From Kappaphycus alvarezii (taxonomy: Eukaryota; Rhodophyta; Florideophyceae; Gigartinales; Solieriaceae): 64,000 nucleotides of DNA. The position numbers and the translations under genes are program-made. Each line of letters begins with the position of its first letter. Position 1 is the stretch's first letter. Below are positions 45,003 to 55,984 of the stretch, in pieces. The DNA lies in the NCBI GenBank assembly GCA_002205965.3, contig NADL03000740.1, positions 1,922,001 to 1,986,000 on the forward strand, in the 5' to 3' direction. The notes beneath the pieces were generated by a model. It saw only the letters and a list, made by a program, of their open reading frames with translations, had not been told where the DNA came from and ran no database searches.

Positions 45003-45419
45003 TACGACTACTTACTACGAGAATCGGCACGAGAATCAGCACCTATTGGTGTCAAATAGTCAATTATTAAAATTCCTATTATTTGATGCTGCCGGAACAT
45101 AATGCACCAACAAGGGGCAAAATTAAATTCGATGCCGGGAGGCAAGAATAGGGAGCTTTATCCGAAAATTTTGCTTTCAAGACTCTCCTCGATTTGCCCC
45201 CTGGGAAAGTTCAGAAAAGAAAATAGTGGCGCAAATCAAAACAGAGGAAAAGGAGAGATGGTGGGAAAGGGGAATAGAAAACCGTAAAATTGCAGTGGTT
45301 ATCAATGTAGACGCAGCATCGCTGTATCTGGAAAAAAAATCAAGGCAACTCACCCACCTTGCGGTGGAGGCGATCGATATCATCAACCCATTCCAACCAA
45401 CTAAATGCCGCGGGAACTT

Positions 45420-46033
45420 CACCACAGCGGAGACGTGGCGATCGCGGGCGTTTATATCCAAATGTAGACGGACCAGACCACTGGACCCCATAAGAAAGAG
45501 GAGAAACACTGCAGCAGCATATGAGAGAGCTACAATAACAAGAATCCAAGAGATTTGGTGACGCTTCCGTTAAAGACGGTGCAGACGCAGATAAAGACAA
45601 TCTTGAAGGAGTAGGTTAAGTTCGCGGCGTACTTCAAGAGATATCGTGTGATGAAGAAGAGCGAACACACGGAGGATGGCATAATTAGTCTGGTCAAGGC
45701 GCAGCTGGACAAAAAGAAAATCAGGCATCCCTTTGAGGATGTGGACTAACCATTCCGGTTCATCAAGTACTGGGAGCTGTTTCGTGACCTTCCAAAGTTC
45801 AGTTCTGTCGTGATGGAGGATGTGACGAGCAGCTCGGGCGATAATATGAAGTCTGGTCAGGTCACAACGGCAGGCAACAGGAAGTTCGATGACGAAACGA
45901 ACTGGACCGAGAGCGTGAAGGCAGACGGAGACGTGCAGGACCGCAAGAGGGAGAAAACGAACGGTCGCCGGAAGGCAAAGTAGGAGCTCGCTGCGCAGAA
46001 CATGAGAACGAAGAAGCCGAAGCTCGTAGAGGC
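45420..46033 (+). pseudogene. NAM-associated/SANT-like ORF, broken
   Basis: The plus strand reads GNFTTAE, then (shifted) DVAIAGVYIQ, TDQTTGPHKKEEKHC, ESYNNKNPRDLVTLPLKTVQ, VKFAAYFKRYRVMKKSEHTE, PFRFIKYWELFRDLPKFSS and KTNGRRKAK. The order (ED-x-A-I-x-x-A-Y, then a K-F-x-x-x-Y helix, then F-x-F-x-x-x-W-x-x-L-x-x-x-P-K, then G-R-K-x-A-K) is that of the SANT-like/NAM-associated C-terminal family. That family is common as the second ORF of PIF/Harbinger transposons and in expanded plant and algal families. At least four in-frame stops mark it as a pseudogene. No transposase partner is visible nearby. Confidence 0.6.
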
Positions 46034-46219
46034 TCCGGTGCGTTTTCAGGAGATGGAAGTCGCAGTCATTACTGCTCGCACCTTCTCTCGGTGCAGTCCT
46101 CCACAGCTTCTTGGTGAAAACGGGACATTGAGCTGCATATGTTGGTGTCTGGTTATGAGGTGGAGTTCGGAGGCGGCTGCTTGATGGCTGTGGTGCCTGG
46201 TCGATGTGAGGCAATATGC

Positions 46220-47472
46220 GTAGTTGTGCACAGTGTTGTGCAATTTTGTGGCCCCCCAGCGCTTTGGTCATGGCTTCTGCCGGGTTGTGCGACGATGGCA
46301 CATGAATGACACGAATTTTGCCTTTGGAAACACTATCGACAGGATGGTGGTGCCCTACATCAACCAATTTTCGTCATTTTGTGGTTGGAGTGCTGTTGGC
46401 GACGCTAATAGCGGCTGTGTTGTCGATGAGCACTTTGGAGGCGGTCGCATTAGTGATATAACAGTCTCTGAGCAATCGTCTGAGCCAGAGGGTTTGTTAG
46501 ACCGCGGAAGATCCTGCAATAAATTCGGCTTCGCAGTTAGATTTAGACACATTGGATCGCTTCGAGCTCGTCCAGGCGATCGGGGCTCCCCATGCCGTAT
46601 ATACGATCCCAGAGCAGGATTTCCGGTCGTTATCATTAACGAAGTCTGCATCGCTATACGTCATGATGGGATGTCCCTTCTGCGCGGTGCCAGGGCCATT
46701 GCGATACAGTATGCCGTAGTGTTGAGTGACATAGAGATACTGCAGCAGTCATTTGAGTAGCACTAAATGTTGGGTACTGGGATGGTGCATGTGCTCTGCC
46801 AATGTGTTCACTGCAATTGGATGTCGGGACGTCAGCTGTCGGTGAGATACCGGAGGTCACCGATGATGCTGTGGTACTGTTGTTTGCGGCAGTGGCGGGG
46901 CTGTAACTGCCTGCTTCCAATTTGTGTTTTCTGGCTCCGTGGTGTTTCTTGCTCTTGTCTGAGTCATACGAGTCTTGTGAAGGATACACTGATTTTGTGT
47001 GGTTGGGAGATATGGATATGGCCCTCAGGCGTGGTGTAAATGTGCCATTTGAGATAGGTAGTTGGGTGCCTGGTTGGTGATCTTGTATATCCGTTGCAGG
47101 ACATGAAATAAGTTGTCGATGAGTTTTTGGGACGGACTGGGAGGGAGAAAGTCGTCCATGCTGACTGCTATCAGGATGGGTGGCCTCTTCGTGCTTAGAA
47201 AATGGACAGGGGTCATCATGGCTCTGGGTGTAGCCATGGGCGAGGAGGTGGTGCACTAGGCCTTGAAAGTAATTGTGTGCCGCAGGTGGGGTGGCGTATA
47301 AATTGCGCAGCAGTACGCCTGTGTGTCCTGGGTGTCTTAATGTGCCATTTGAGCGTGGCTGTTCGCAGATGTAGACCGGCTTGTTGTATCGGTATGGTTC
47401 GTGCAGGTACGCAGCCGATATATCAAAGTGGCCGAGGTGCCAGTTATAGCGTGCCGCTAGAGCTAGTAGCAA
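46220..47472 (-). pseudogene. Copia RT and RNase H
   Basis: RT: MLLALAARYNWHLGHFDISA, AYLHEPYRYNKPVYICEQP, LLRNLYATPPAAHNYFQGLV and HGYTQSHDDPCPF (47.47-47.18 kb), followed by frame-shifted thumb sequences. RNase H near 46.64-46.2 kb: DADFVNDNDRKSCSGIVYTA, SNCEAEFIAGSSAV, VLIDNTAAISVANSTPTTK, and IRVIHVPSSHNPAEAMTKAL. The minus frame remains open to 45,570, but that last part is antisense to the NAM-like pseudogene and is not element protein. Confidence 0.85.
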
Positions 47473-47599
47473 GCGGATTGGGTTTTTTCGGCCGTGTAGG
47501 TCGTGGTATGAGCGGGGTCATAATGCAGATGAGGTTGTGATCGCCCCGAACTGAGCATTGGGCCTTGCGTTCGATAGTGAGGGAGGGGCCATGTTTGTA

Positions 47600-49445
47600 T
47601 CTATAGGTCATTTTCAATGGAACCTTGGCATGCTGTGTATCTTGTTGTTGTGCACCCATTTGAACGTGGCAGCGGTTTCCAGTGTATCCAGCTCTTTGTC
47701 GCGGGCTCTGCATCTGTGAATGTGCGGCTTGAGCGATAGTTTGCGGTGGCTCGGGAGGCGCTCTGGTTTGGAATGTACTTGTAGGGCGGTAGGGGTGGTG
47801 AGTGAGGGATCCCTTTGTGGATCATAAGGGTGAAAGTCTTGGGCTCGTACGGTGCTGTAGGTGTCAGTATCTGGGTGCCAGACACGAATTAGTTTGTTAT
47901 CCAGCGCTGCCATATAGCGAACGAGATAGGCTCTGGGATAGCTTGGCTTTTGGTTTGAAGATGAGAATGTGCCCGTATTGGCCGAAGATGAGCAGTTTCG
48001 TGGAGACGGTGCGTGTCCGTGCCAGCGGCGATGTAGCGACGTGCCGATGGCTGAGTGCCTGATGATGTTGTATTTGTAGACGGCATCGAGGAGGCCATCT
48101 TCCCAGAATGCATCGGAAAGATGTTCTGTGGCAAGTGCTGCCCGTGCCGCATTCAGGAGTGAGTGGTTTATCCGCTCAGCCCGACTGTTCTTGTGCGGTT
48201 GGTAGGGAGTTCGGGTTTTGAGTTGGGTGCCCATGGTGGACAGGAGCAGTGTGATATCCTTAGTAAGATACTCTTTGGCGTTGTCGACAAATAGCGTCCA
48301 TTGGGGCGAGCCCTTATTGGTGCTAAGGAATGCCATGTGCGGGCGTATAACCAGCCAACTTTTGCCTTGTTTTTAGGAATTATACCTTGAGGAAGCGATT
48401 TTCGGCATCGATGAACGTTATAAAGTGCCGATTGCAATGTTTGGAGGTAGGATTAATGGGGCCGCAGGTGTCCGAGCTGCTCTATCTGCCCATTTCATAG
48501 TGGGTGTGGTTTCGGAGGTACGGGGCGGGTGTGAGTTTGGCATGGTGGCATGGTTGGCATGTGATAGAGGGCGGGGCGTTGCAGAGATGCGACGGGATGA
48601 ACGGTATAGTGTTTTCTTTTGTAATCTGTTGTAGTGCCCGCGGTGGTGCGAGTTTGAGGGTGAGATGCCATTGGTGTACGTTAGCTGCGAGCTGGTGGAG
48701 GTTTTGCTTGATATGTGATCTGGCGGAGTGGGTGTATGGACCCTGTGTGGTAGAGCGGTGACTAGCTTTGGTCGTAAGATTGGCTGAGGCCGTGCTTGGC
48801 GCCGGGGTGGTGGCGGGAGGTTGGAGGGAGGGGTGGGAGTTCTTGGTCGATTGAGTGGGGGCGGCCTGGATGTGGTTCGTGGTTTGGCTTTACGGCTCAA
48901 GAAGTGGCGAATATTGGCTATCTTGGCAGTACTGCGAGGTGTGGACACGATGTATCCTTGCAGTGAGGTGTTCCATGGTGCGACTGCGATCGGTCGGAGG
49001 CCTTGGTTTGTTCGTGCCGTGATGAGAGCCGCATCGCGGGCGAACAGTACAGACCTATAGTGTTGTGCAAGGGATTGGACGGAGAGGAGATTGCGTTTGA
49101 GGGTGGGATTCGCTAACGCCGGGATCCTGATGGATTTACTCCTCGTGGTCTGAATGGAAGTGTCGCCGGTGTGGGTGCAGAACGATGCGTGATTGGTGGC
49201 CGTGTATGTGGAATAGGATGTTTCAGTTTGGTCATTGATGGTGTGGGTCGGGTGAGGAGGGTAGGATGGGCTGCCGAATCAAGGAAAAAGAACTTACTGT
49301 CTGCAGAGGGGTCCTGAGCGGGGTCGATGTCCTCCTGGTTGTTTAAAACTTCGTGGAGCTCTTTCGCTAGACGTTTGTAGTCGATGTTGACTTCTCGGTC
49401 CGCTAGTTTCTGTTTCTTGTGTCTCGGGTGGTTGGGTCTCTGCAA
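47600..49445 (-). pseudogene. Copia protease and integrase
   Basis: Protease: KFFFLDSAAHPTLLTR near 49.28 kb, with D-S-A in place of the usual D-S-G. Integrase zinc finger: HQWHLTLKLAP ... CNAPPSITCQPCHHAKLTPA near 48.65-48.5 kb. The core follows in other frames: CGPINPTSKHCNRHFITFID, then LFVDNAKEYL, TPYQPHKNSRAERINHSLLN and AFWEDGLLDAVYKYN (48.3-48.07 kb). The tail contains RVWHPDTDTYSTVRAQDFHP. Five or more frame changes interrupt it. Confidence 0.8.
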
Positions 49446-49545
49446 CGTTCATCGGAGTGCCGCGGGTTGGTAAAGCCCAGTGAAATGTGGTACTGGCACG
49501 GTTTGAAACCACGGCGTGTTTCCCTGTGATTTGGACGGAGCGCCT

Positions 49546-50214
49546 TCAGTTTCTGTAAGATTGCCGCAAGCATAGCGCCTGTGTTGTTTGTGGTGCATGG
49601 GGCGGTACCGAGACTTGTGACAGCAGATAGTGTGGTTTTGAATGCGGTGAGCTCGTTGAACTGGTGGGCAAAGGCCTTGGCGTCTTCTGTTTAGCGGTGA
49701 GCATGTGCATGCCAATGTTGGCCGTGAGGGCACTGTTCCTCAGGCCATCAATCATGCAGTCTACCGTTTCTGTATCGTCTGTTATTCCCAGATACTTAGG
49801 GGCGATCATTTTGGCTCTGATTTCTTCATGCTTAGTGACGTATCCATTGATATCCATATCGGCGGTGAACTCGGTTTTTTCGGCAAGCGACTTCAGATAT
49901 TTGTGGTCGCTTGCCTGTGTGGTGTCTAGATGCTTGCAAACGGCTTGAATGAGCTGATACGGTGCTGGCTGCGTGTCGGGTTGCCCCAACAAGTTGGCGA
50001 TTTCCCGTGGAATAAACTCTATGAGCGTGCTCATGAGGACTTCCCGCTTGTCTTGTAATGTAGTTACCAAAGCAGGATCCGTCGGCGGGGTGGGGTCCTG
50101 GGTGATATGGTCCCGGGGGTGGATGGAAGCCGCGGAGACCTTGATGGATATAAGCCACGGTGGATAGTTGGCCTTGTCTAAACGGGATATATTGGGGATT
50201 GTGATCATGTTCAT
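49546..50214 (-). pseudogene. Copia gag-like ORF
   Basis: A 222-codon open frame beginning MNMITIPNISRLDKANYPPW, matching the L-x-x-x-N-Y-x-x-W opening of copia gag (UBN2/RVT-associated type), then LLGQPDTQPAPYQLIQAVC and LKSLAEKTEFTADMDINGYV. The helical body is intact; near its end the frame shifts at about 49.68 kb. The downstream zinc knuckle is not recognisable. It is the best preserved reading frame of this element. Confidence 0.7.
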
Positions 50215-50586
50215 AAGGCGTGTGTGATGGGTGGCGGGATGGTATGGCGGTGCGGTGTCAGTATTGGCGAGACATGTTAGGCGTAGAAGTTCTCGAGTGA
50301 GTTCCGCGCACGGTGCTTGCCCTGCGCAGCGGATGGCGCGACGAGCGCGCGTTGTGAGTGGATTAGTGATTGTGGAGATCGTGGGGTGTGGTGTACTGGC
50401 AGCAGGTGGCGGCTCAGTCTCGAGTTAGTGTAATGACGTCGGTTGTGGCGGCGGTGGTTGCGTTTTTGACCATAACCTGACGGAACGTAAACCGTTGACC
50501 TTTTACTTTACTCTCTTTGTACTTGCTTCTTGGCTTTTATACTGTTTTTTAACCTTGGACAGCCTGTCTTGGTTCCTTCTCACCAG

Positions 50587-50640
50587 ATACAGTACTGTAC
50601 TGTACTAAGGGGACAGTATATACTGGGGACAGTATATACA
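50587..50640. repeat. TACAG cluster and GGGGACAGTATATAC doublet
   Basis: TACAGTACTGTACTGTACT (50,588-50,606) is followed by two direct copies of GGGGACAGTATATAC (50,609-50,623 and 50,624-50,638, separated by no or one base). It lies outside the 5' side of the GC-rich copia element and could be part of its LTR. Confidence 0.55.
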
Positions 50641-50854
50641 GGGGGTCGCGATATTGTGCGTAGTTGAATAGTGCGAACTGCCGTATAGTGCTACCCAGAA
50701 TCGCTGCGCACAAAATTAGGGGATTTGGGGTTTTACCCACTGTATCCTGTATCAACATTTTTAGTGAACTCTTTAGTGCTCACTTCCGTATAGTGCCAGA
50801 TAAAGGTATTTGTACGGGGGTATCACTATATGGTGGTACCCACTGTAACTGTTA

Positions 50855-52970
50855 GGAATATAAATTGAGACAAAGAATAAAAATTGAGACATTTATTTTG
50901 AAACAAAACAGCCCACTTTCGGGCAGTTGCTGAGTCTCTGGCGGGAGAACCAAAACTGCTAACTCATCGCCTGAACGAATCGGACGTCCGATGACCGCCA
51001 AATTAGATGAGGAGGGAGAGAAGAGTAGCAGTACCAATTTTACGCCAGCTTTAAACAAAGTGAGGACTTATTCCCGACAAAATCCATGAACAACCTAAGG
51101 CAATCATGGCTGATACGGAACTGAGTGCAGATCTCAATGATCTCTCAACCTACGAACGACCAGAAAGCCATTTTTCATCGCATCAACAATGGGGGTTCTT
51201 TTCGCAGGCTTGGGCAAATGTACTCCCTCGATCGCTGTAAGCTTCATCGCGCGTTTTTCAAGGGTGCCGAGGGAGGACGTGACCAGAATGTCCTGAAGAC
51301 ATCCATTTTGTTATCAGGGAACGTGTCGCCCATAAATGCTTCAAGATAACGAGGAGAAATTGATTTGTCAAGCTGCGAAATACTACGTCGATGTTTGCCT
51401 GCCTCTGACCGAAATGACCTTGCTGCCTTGTCTGCTCCGTTGTAGAAGATCCATCAACCGAGCGGAGAAGCACGTACAATTTCGGGGAAGCAAACCATCT
51501 AAGCAGTGGGTTTCTTCGTTTATATCAAGGACTAAAGTTTGCAAATCAAGGCAATGAGAGCAATTGTGGATAAGAGAACTAAAGCTGGACAAGCGCAATA
51601 TTGGAGAGCATTTTGCACGTGTGAAAGCTGCTGTTGATCGTTTTGGAATTACCGACCCTCGTATATATTCAACCTCGATGAAACAGGTGTCTGTTTCCGA
51701 AGCACGGTGGTCGTAGCGCAAGAAGGCAATTGGGTATCGGGACAAGAATCTTGTCACAATACTTGTTGGTACGAAAGGGTCGCTAGACCGCGTGACAATG
51801 ATGTTCGTGTGCAATGCGCGGGAAAATCATACAAGCGGTTGTAGTCTATCCTGAAAGCATCCCATTTCAGGAGGGTTAGGGGAAGTGTGCAGACCGTCAT
51901 GGACTATCTCTCAGCTCATATTTTTATCAACGTGATCCGGCCGGTGTAGACTCTGCAATATTTTTGGATTGGGCAAGGAATTTATTGACGAAACAACTGA
52001 TCTCAGAGCAGATGGTCAGCATTTGTTGCTGTTCATGGATGGATATGCATGTCATGTGCAGCTGGAGGTTCTCAGTCTTTTACGTCGGAACAAAATTATG
52101 GTGATAGGGTTGCCTGCTCATACGTCCATGTGTTGCAACCGCTTGATGTGTCAGTGTTTTCGTCTTTTAAGACGCATTTGCAGCAATAATTTCATAGAAT
52201 GGCTAGAAGAAGCGGGTTCTAGATGCATTCGATGTTGCGGGTTTACTATCGGCTAGATTCAGTTCGTCTAGTACTTATTCCAATGTAAGAAGTGGCTTTA
52301 GCCGTACTGGAATAGGACTACGCAATGGCATACCCCTCTATGGAGCCTCTTCAGTTCTTCCGTTTTACTGTGCCGATTCGAGCAAAGATCGACTCTGGAG
52401 GATGTTGTTCTCTCTTTGAAGCGGTCCAGATCGTTATTACAGGCGGTTGAGGTGGACGAAGAGGGCACTATCAGGGTTACCACTAAGTACGGTCAGCATC
52501 TTACGTCATTTGCTGTTTTGTCCGCTCTAGAAGAGCGGGAGAACAAGGGCAAGGCTGCTTTGAGACGTCACAAGAGACTGCAGAGAAGCAGCATCGTATT
52601 GATTTCCAGAATCTTTAGCAGAGCAACACTTTGACTGCTTGCGTCCTCGTCGTTTAATTGTCCGTAAGCGTCTCAACGAGACGCGCTCGGATCGCAGGCG
52701 AGCGCAAGATCCCGAATTTCGCTGATGCATTCCCATCGGTTTTCATTGTGACCTGGCTACTGTGTCGGGGAAGGGTCAGACTCAATGATTCATTTCATTG
52801 GGAGATGCTCAACTTTCCTTCTGTTTGCACTCTGGTACTATGCTTTTTTGCCAGTGACATAATCTCGTACATGCCTTGATTAAATATGATTTTTGTTTAA
52901 AATTTTTGAGACATGGAGTATGAGCACTCATACTCCCTTTGTTATGATAAGTTGTCTCAATTTATATTCT
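50855..52970 (+). mobile_element. Pogo-like DNA transposon with perfect TIRs
   Basis: A 2.1-kb element. The inverted ends are identical over 18 bp: GAATATAAATTGAGACAA at 50,856-50,873 and its complement at 52,952-52,969, each one base inside a TA dinucleotide (50,853-50,854 and 52,971-52,972), the expected Tc1/mariner-superfamily target duplication. A second AAATTGAGACA lies at 50,882-50,892. Near the right end is a hairpin with 10-bp arms, GGAGTATGAG-CA-CTCATACTCC (52,915-52,936). It encodes a broken pogo-type transposase. Confidence 0.9.
51080..52640 (+). pseudogene. Pogo/jerky-type DDE transposase, broken
   Basis: N-terminal HTH: INNGGSFRRLGQMYSLDRCK and the CENP-B-like segment NEEKLICQAAKYYVDVCLPL, SKQWVSSFISR, ending KAMRAIVDKRTKA. 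DDE core in alternating frames: YIFNLDETGVCFR near 51.67 kb (first Asp), NLVTILVGTKGSLDRVTMMF, LLLFMDGYACHVQLEVLSLL at 52.03-52.08 kb (second Asp), GLPAHTSM followed by QPLDVSVFSSFKTHLQQ. The D-E-T-G, M-D-G-x-x-x-H and L-P-x-H-T-S blocks are those of pogo/Tigger transposases. At least five frame changes make it inactive although its ends remain intact. The basic C-terminal part (52.55-52.64 kb) is compatible with a nuclear signal. Confidence 0.85.
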
Positions 52971-52972
52971 TA

Positions 52973-53635
52973 TCACAAAACGGCACTGTTTTTGAGGTTG
53001 CCATAGAAGCTGAACTCAAGCTCCTATGAGGGCCCTTTCCCAGCCAGCTTTGTAGACTGAACCTCAGTTGAGGGGGCTAAGAGAAGAATCTTTTACTCTT
53101 TTTATTGATCTTTGAGTGTACGGGGTTGTTTGGTTTATTTGAATGGGTGGGTTGGGTTAAATTGGGTTCACTTGAATGGGTTGTATACTTAATTGAGTGT
53201 ACAGGGTGGTTTACTGCGAATAATGGACAGGTTGGGAGTCCTCTGTACTAGTAATCAAACCATTGGCAGGACCTATAGTGCAAGTGCTAGGCATGAGGCG
53301 GTTCTGTCTCACTTTATATGCCTAACGGTTACAGTCCCCTCTTCTCATCTCAGGTAAAGACACCCCCCTTTTTTCCCCTTCACATTTTTGCATTAAAAAG
53401 GTCACCTTCCCGCACTGTTGAAATTACGACCTAATTAGGTGATCCACATCGGCCACGTGCAGGGGAGCGCGCGAAATGATGGCCATCGCTGCCGACGACC
53501 ATATGATGCAACTCAGGCGTTGATATGTACACGTGCGAAAGATGGTGGGAGAGACGTGATATTTCTTCGCAGCTCGGTCGATAAAGCGTTCAAGGAAACG
53601 GACCGTATCAAAGCATGCAGCTCCTAGCGAGTCAA
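52973..53635. other. Intergenic, decayed repeats
   Basis: Includes a T/G-rich stretch with repeated GAATGGGT and GGGTT units (53,130-53,190) and a segment whose 20-mer core TCCACATCGGCCACGTGCAG (53,443-53,462) nearly matches one at 11.76 kb. A short plus frame from 53,439 is probably transposon debris. No host gene seen. Confidence 0.4.
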
Positions 53636-53639
53636 AAGA

Positions 53640-54887
53640 GCGGGCTGAAACTGGAAACTAAGGTCGCGTGTACCACGAGAAGGTTCCAGGGAAGGGGGGA
53701 CCATTCGCCTGGACAGCTCGTGTTCCAACTTCTGAATCTTCCGGCGATATCCTTGGCAGTGGCGGCCGACGTAAACGGCGATATAATGATGAAAACGTCA
53801 CAGGCAAAGGGTTTCTCGTAGGGTCAGTGTGAGGATGTACAAAGATGTCTCCGGGCCGAAGTTCGGAACCAGGGATGAGGTCAGGAACCTCGAGCTGGGT
53901 GTCCGAACTAGCAGTGCGGAAGAGGTGATAGGCGAGGCGTTTCGAATGCAGTCATGCCGGTGCCGACGTCCATACTCAGAGGGGCAGATGTCAGCAGTTT
54001 GATCACCGTAGACATCAGCGGTTGCTGGCAGTGGTGACAGTTCAGTGGCATCGAGTCTGTGCAAACTGGGAGACCGAGGTGGCTGCGTAACATTATGCTC
54101 CAATGGGCGGCGGAAACTTTTGTGGCAGCCGTTGCGTGCGCTTGAAGGAAAGCAGCGGCACCACTGTGGCGAAAAGCGAGGCCTAGTATCCGGCGACGGG
54201 TCCTGTAAGCATGGTGATGTCTCGGGCATGGTACATCCCTCCAGAGATCATCCCTCCAGAGATCATCCTCCCAGAACTCCCTGGCCCTGGCCTCATGCGT
54301 GCCCTATTTAGAAGTGTTTGGAGGTTGCCGGATTTATCAGCGAGAGCGGTAGGGTCGAAGGGGCCGAGGTCGGTGACGAAGAGATCGCCTTGGAGGCGGC
54401 GCACGAACTCGCGGAGGGTAATTTGAGTTGGCCGACAAAGAGGAACGTCCTCTCGCAGCGAGCGAGATTTCGAATGACGACCTCGGGTCGCGCCGTAGAG
54501 TACGACGCTGTGCAGAGGCGGGCGGGGGCTGAATCCATGAGGCTGACGGCCACTGCTCCGTGGAGGAAGGGGTCAATTAGGGAGAAACCCTGACCACCCA
54601 GGCGCAACGGGAGAAACGCTTGGGTCCAAGCTTAGTCCGTGAGAGCGACGTCATGAAGTGACTCATAGGCGGAGCGCTGCAGGAGTCGGACTCAGCTGCA
54701 GGGTCAGAGGCGTGTTTTGGGTCGGCAAGTTTGAACGCGAGCGTGACACGGTATGCCGAGGCACAAAGTTGTGCATATGGACACGGGCCCGTGGGTCCCG
54801 GATGTGGTCAAGAAGCTTCAGGGTACGTCGACACGCATCAGCTTTGCCTCGAAGGAACGCCTCGGTGAATGTAGCGTTACCAATCAC
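53640..54887 (-). mobile_element. LINE ORF2 C-terminal remnant, copy 4
   Basis: Minus-strand frames read RVHMHNFVPRHTVSRSR, GGQGFSLIDPFLHGAVAVSL, LARCERTFLFVGQLKLPSAS, and, far downstream, EVPDLIPGSELRPGDIFVHP. A G-G-x-G-hydrophobic block after the RT,  followed by a P-x-D-I-x-V segment as in copies 1 and 3 (LNALPAYILVHP), fits the post-RT part of a LINE protein. The RT catalytic box is absent, so it is 5'-truncated. Multiple stops are present. A 15-bp unit ATCCCTCCAGAGATC is tandemly repeated at 54,235-54,279. Identification is moderate. Confidence 0.45.
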
Positions 54888-55293
54888 TGTGCCATCGGGA
54901 AGGGGGGAAGGTGCCCTTTTAATGTAAAAATGTGAAATGGGGACAGAGACTTTCTCCCAGCCGTAGGCAGTATTACTGAGAGCTGTCGCTAGTGAGACGT
55001 ATTTTGCAATGGATTCGTCATAACAGGCGGTTATCGGAGGACGAATGCCGCCATTCCTGGCCAGACTCTAGCTGGACACTCGAAACAGGATGGCATTTAC
55101 TGCTACTGCTCTCCTTGCTCGTATGCCGTGTCACGGCGGGGGTCTTTCTCAACTGAGTAACCCGTAATCCCTCGTATGACATTGTTGATGACCACCTCTC
55201 AAAGAAATAAATGCGTATTTAGCTAATTTTGTAGCGCTAGCCTTTGACTCCCTGGAATGCCGTCCGCGAACACATCTAAGAACGACGTCAAAA
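54888..55293. other. Intergenic between LINE remnant and MED18
   Basis: No supported gene. The minus-strand frame 55,149-55,379 overlaps the MED18 3' end in another frame and is probably a shadow. Confidence 0.35.
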
Positions 55294-55984
55294 TCAATTC
55301 TTCCTCTGCGGGCCTCGCAGAACGACCAACGGCTGCAAAAACTGCATACATGCGGACAATTGCTCCGGGTTAGCACCATCTTCCGAGCTTATCTCTACAA
55401 TTCCATGACAATCATCACCGACCAACGGTTCACACGTCTTACGTCATGCTTTTCTCTGAGCTTCTCGACGACGTAGATATCGACTATATATCCCTCTCGA
55501 AGCTGACCTCATACCTTTCTGATATATTCATAAGAAAAGACACATCCCATTGCATCCAAGAGGGCTTCTGCCTCCTTTCCCACAGTGGCCGATGTGATAG
55601 GACGTTTTTCGCATGGGATTTGAACACGACGGTCTGGCAAACCGAAAAACATCAAAGAATAGGCACCGAAATTGGACAATGGAACCGGAGCGCTTCGAAC
55701 GACAAGATGTTGGCGAAGACGTACTGATTTTTAGGTGCCCTTGCATCCGAGGGGGGATTGTAGACGCGATCCCAGTCACGAAATCCGCCTTGGCTACCGA
55801 CCTCCGGACACAATGACTTGATGAGAAAAACAACATCATTGAGTTGGGCGGGTGCAAAAGTGCCGCGAATGCTTGTGCGGGTGATGACGGTTTGGTCACG
55901 TTTTGGGTCTTTGGCAGGTTGAGGAGGGGTGACGTGTGGTGGGTTTGAGTTTGTCTCGTGTATTCTGGCGGGTGGGGGGCGCAT
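55294..55984 (-). CDS. MED18: Mediator complex subunit 18-like protein
   Basis: MED18 is a head-module subunit of Mediator, bridging transcription factors and RNA polymerase II in the nucleus. The minus-strand product, assembled across frame changes near 55.71 and 55.39 kb and one in-frame stop near 55.53 kb, is about 225 residues, a normal MED18 size. It opens with a Pro-rich leader, then TSIRGTFAPAQLNDVVFLIK, YSLMFFGLPDRRVQIPCEKR, KEAEALLDAMGCVFSYEYIR, LREGYIVDIYVVEKLRE, RWSVMIVMEL and a tail PEQLSACMQFLQPLVVLRG. A small duplicated beta-barrel with (L)G-x-x-x-x-Y-E-Y and a final F-x-x-x-L-x-P-L-V-x-L helix is the family pattern. The start is taken at Met 55,984; the frame is open back to 56,167. 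It is head-to-head with the ApaG gene. The family assignment is from pattern memory, not a search. Confidence 0.65.

Larger units (their letters stand above)
46220..50214 (-). mobile_element. GC-rich Ty1/copia element (LTRs not found)
   Basis: A minus-strand copia coding unit, gag to RNase H, clearly more GC-rich than its AT-rich surroundings. The order is gag (50.2-49.5 kb), protease (about 49.28 kb), integrase (48.95-47.6 kb), RT (47.5-46.65 kb), RNase H (46.65-46.22 kb). I found no paired LTRs. The outer region at 50.2-50.85 kb has short repeats (two GGGGACAGTATATAC units at 50,609-50,638) and a TACAG cluster but no partner at the other end. Confidence 0.8.

Noticed and set aside
45570..46150. 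C-terminal part of the 265-codon minus frame as a copia protein
   Set aside because: After the RNase H end the frame is antisense to the NAM-like pseudogene and shows no retroelement pattern.
46224..46760. 178-codon plus-strand frame
   Set aside because: Antisense to the copia RNase H; no domain of its own.
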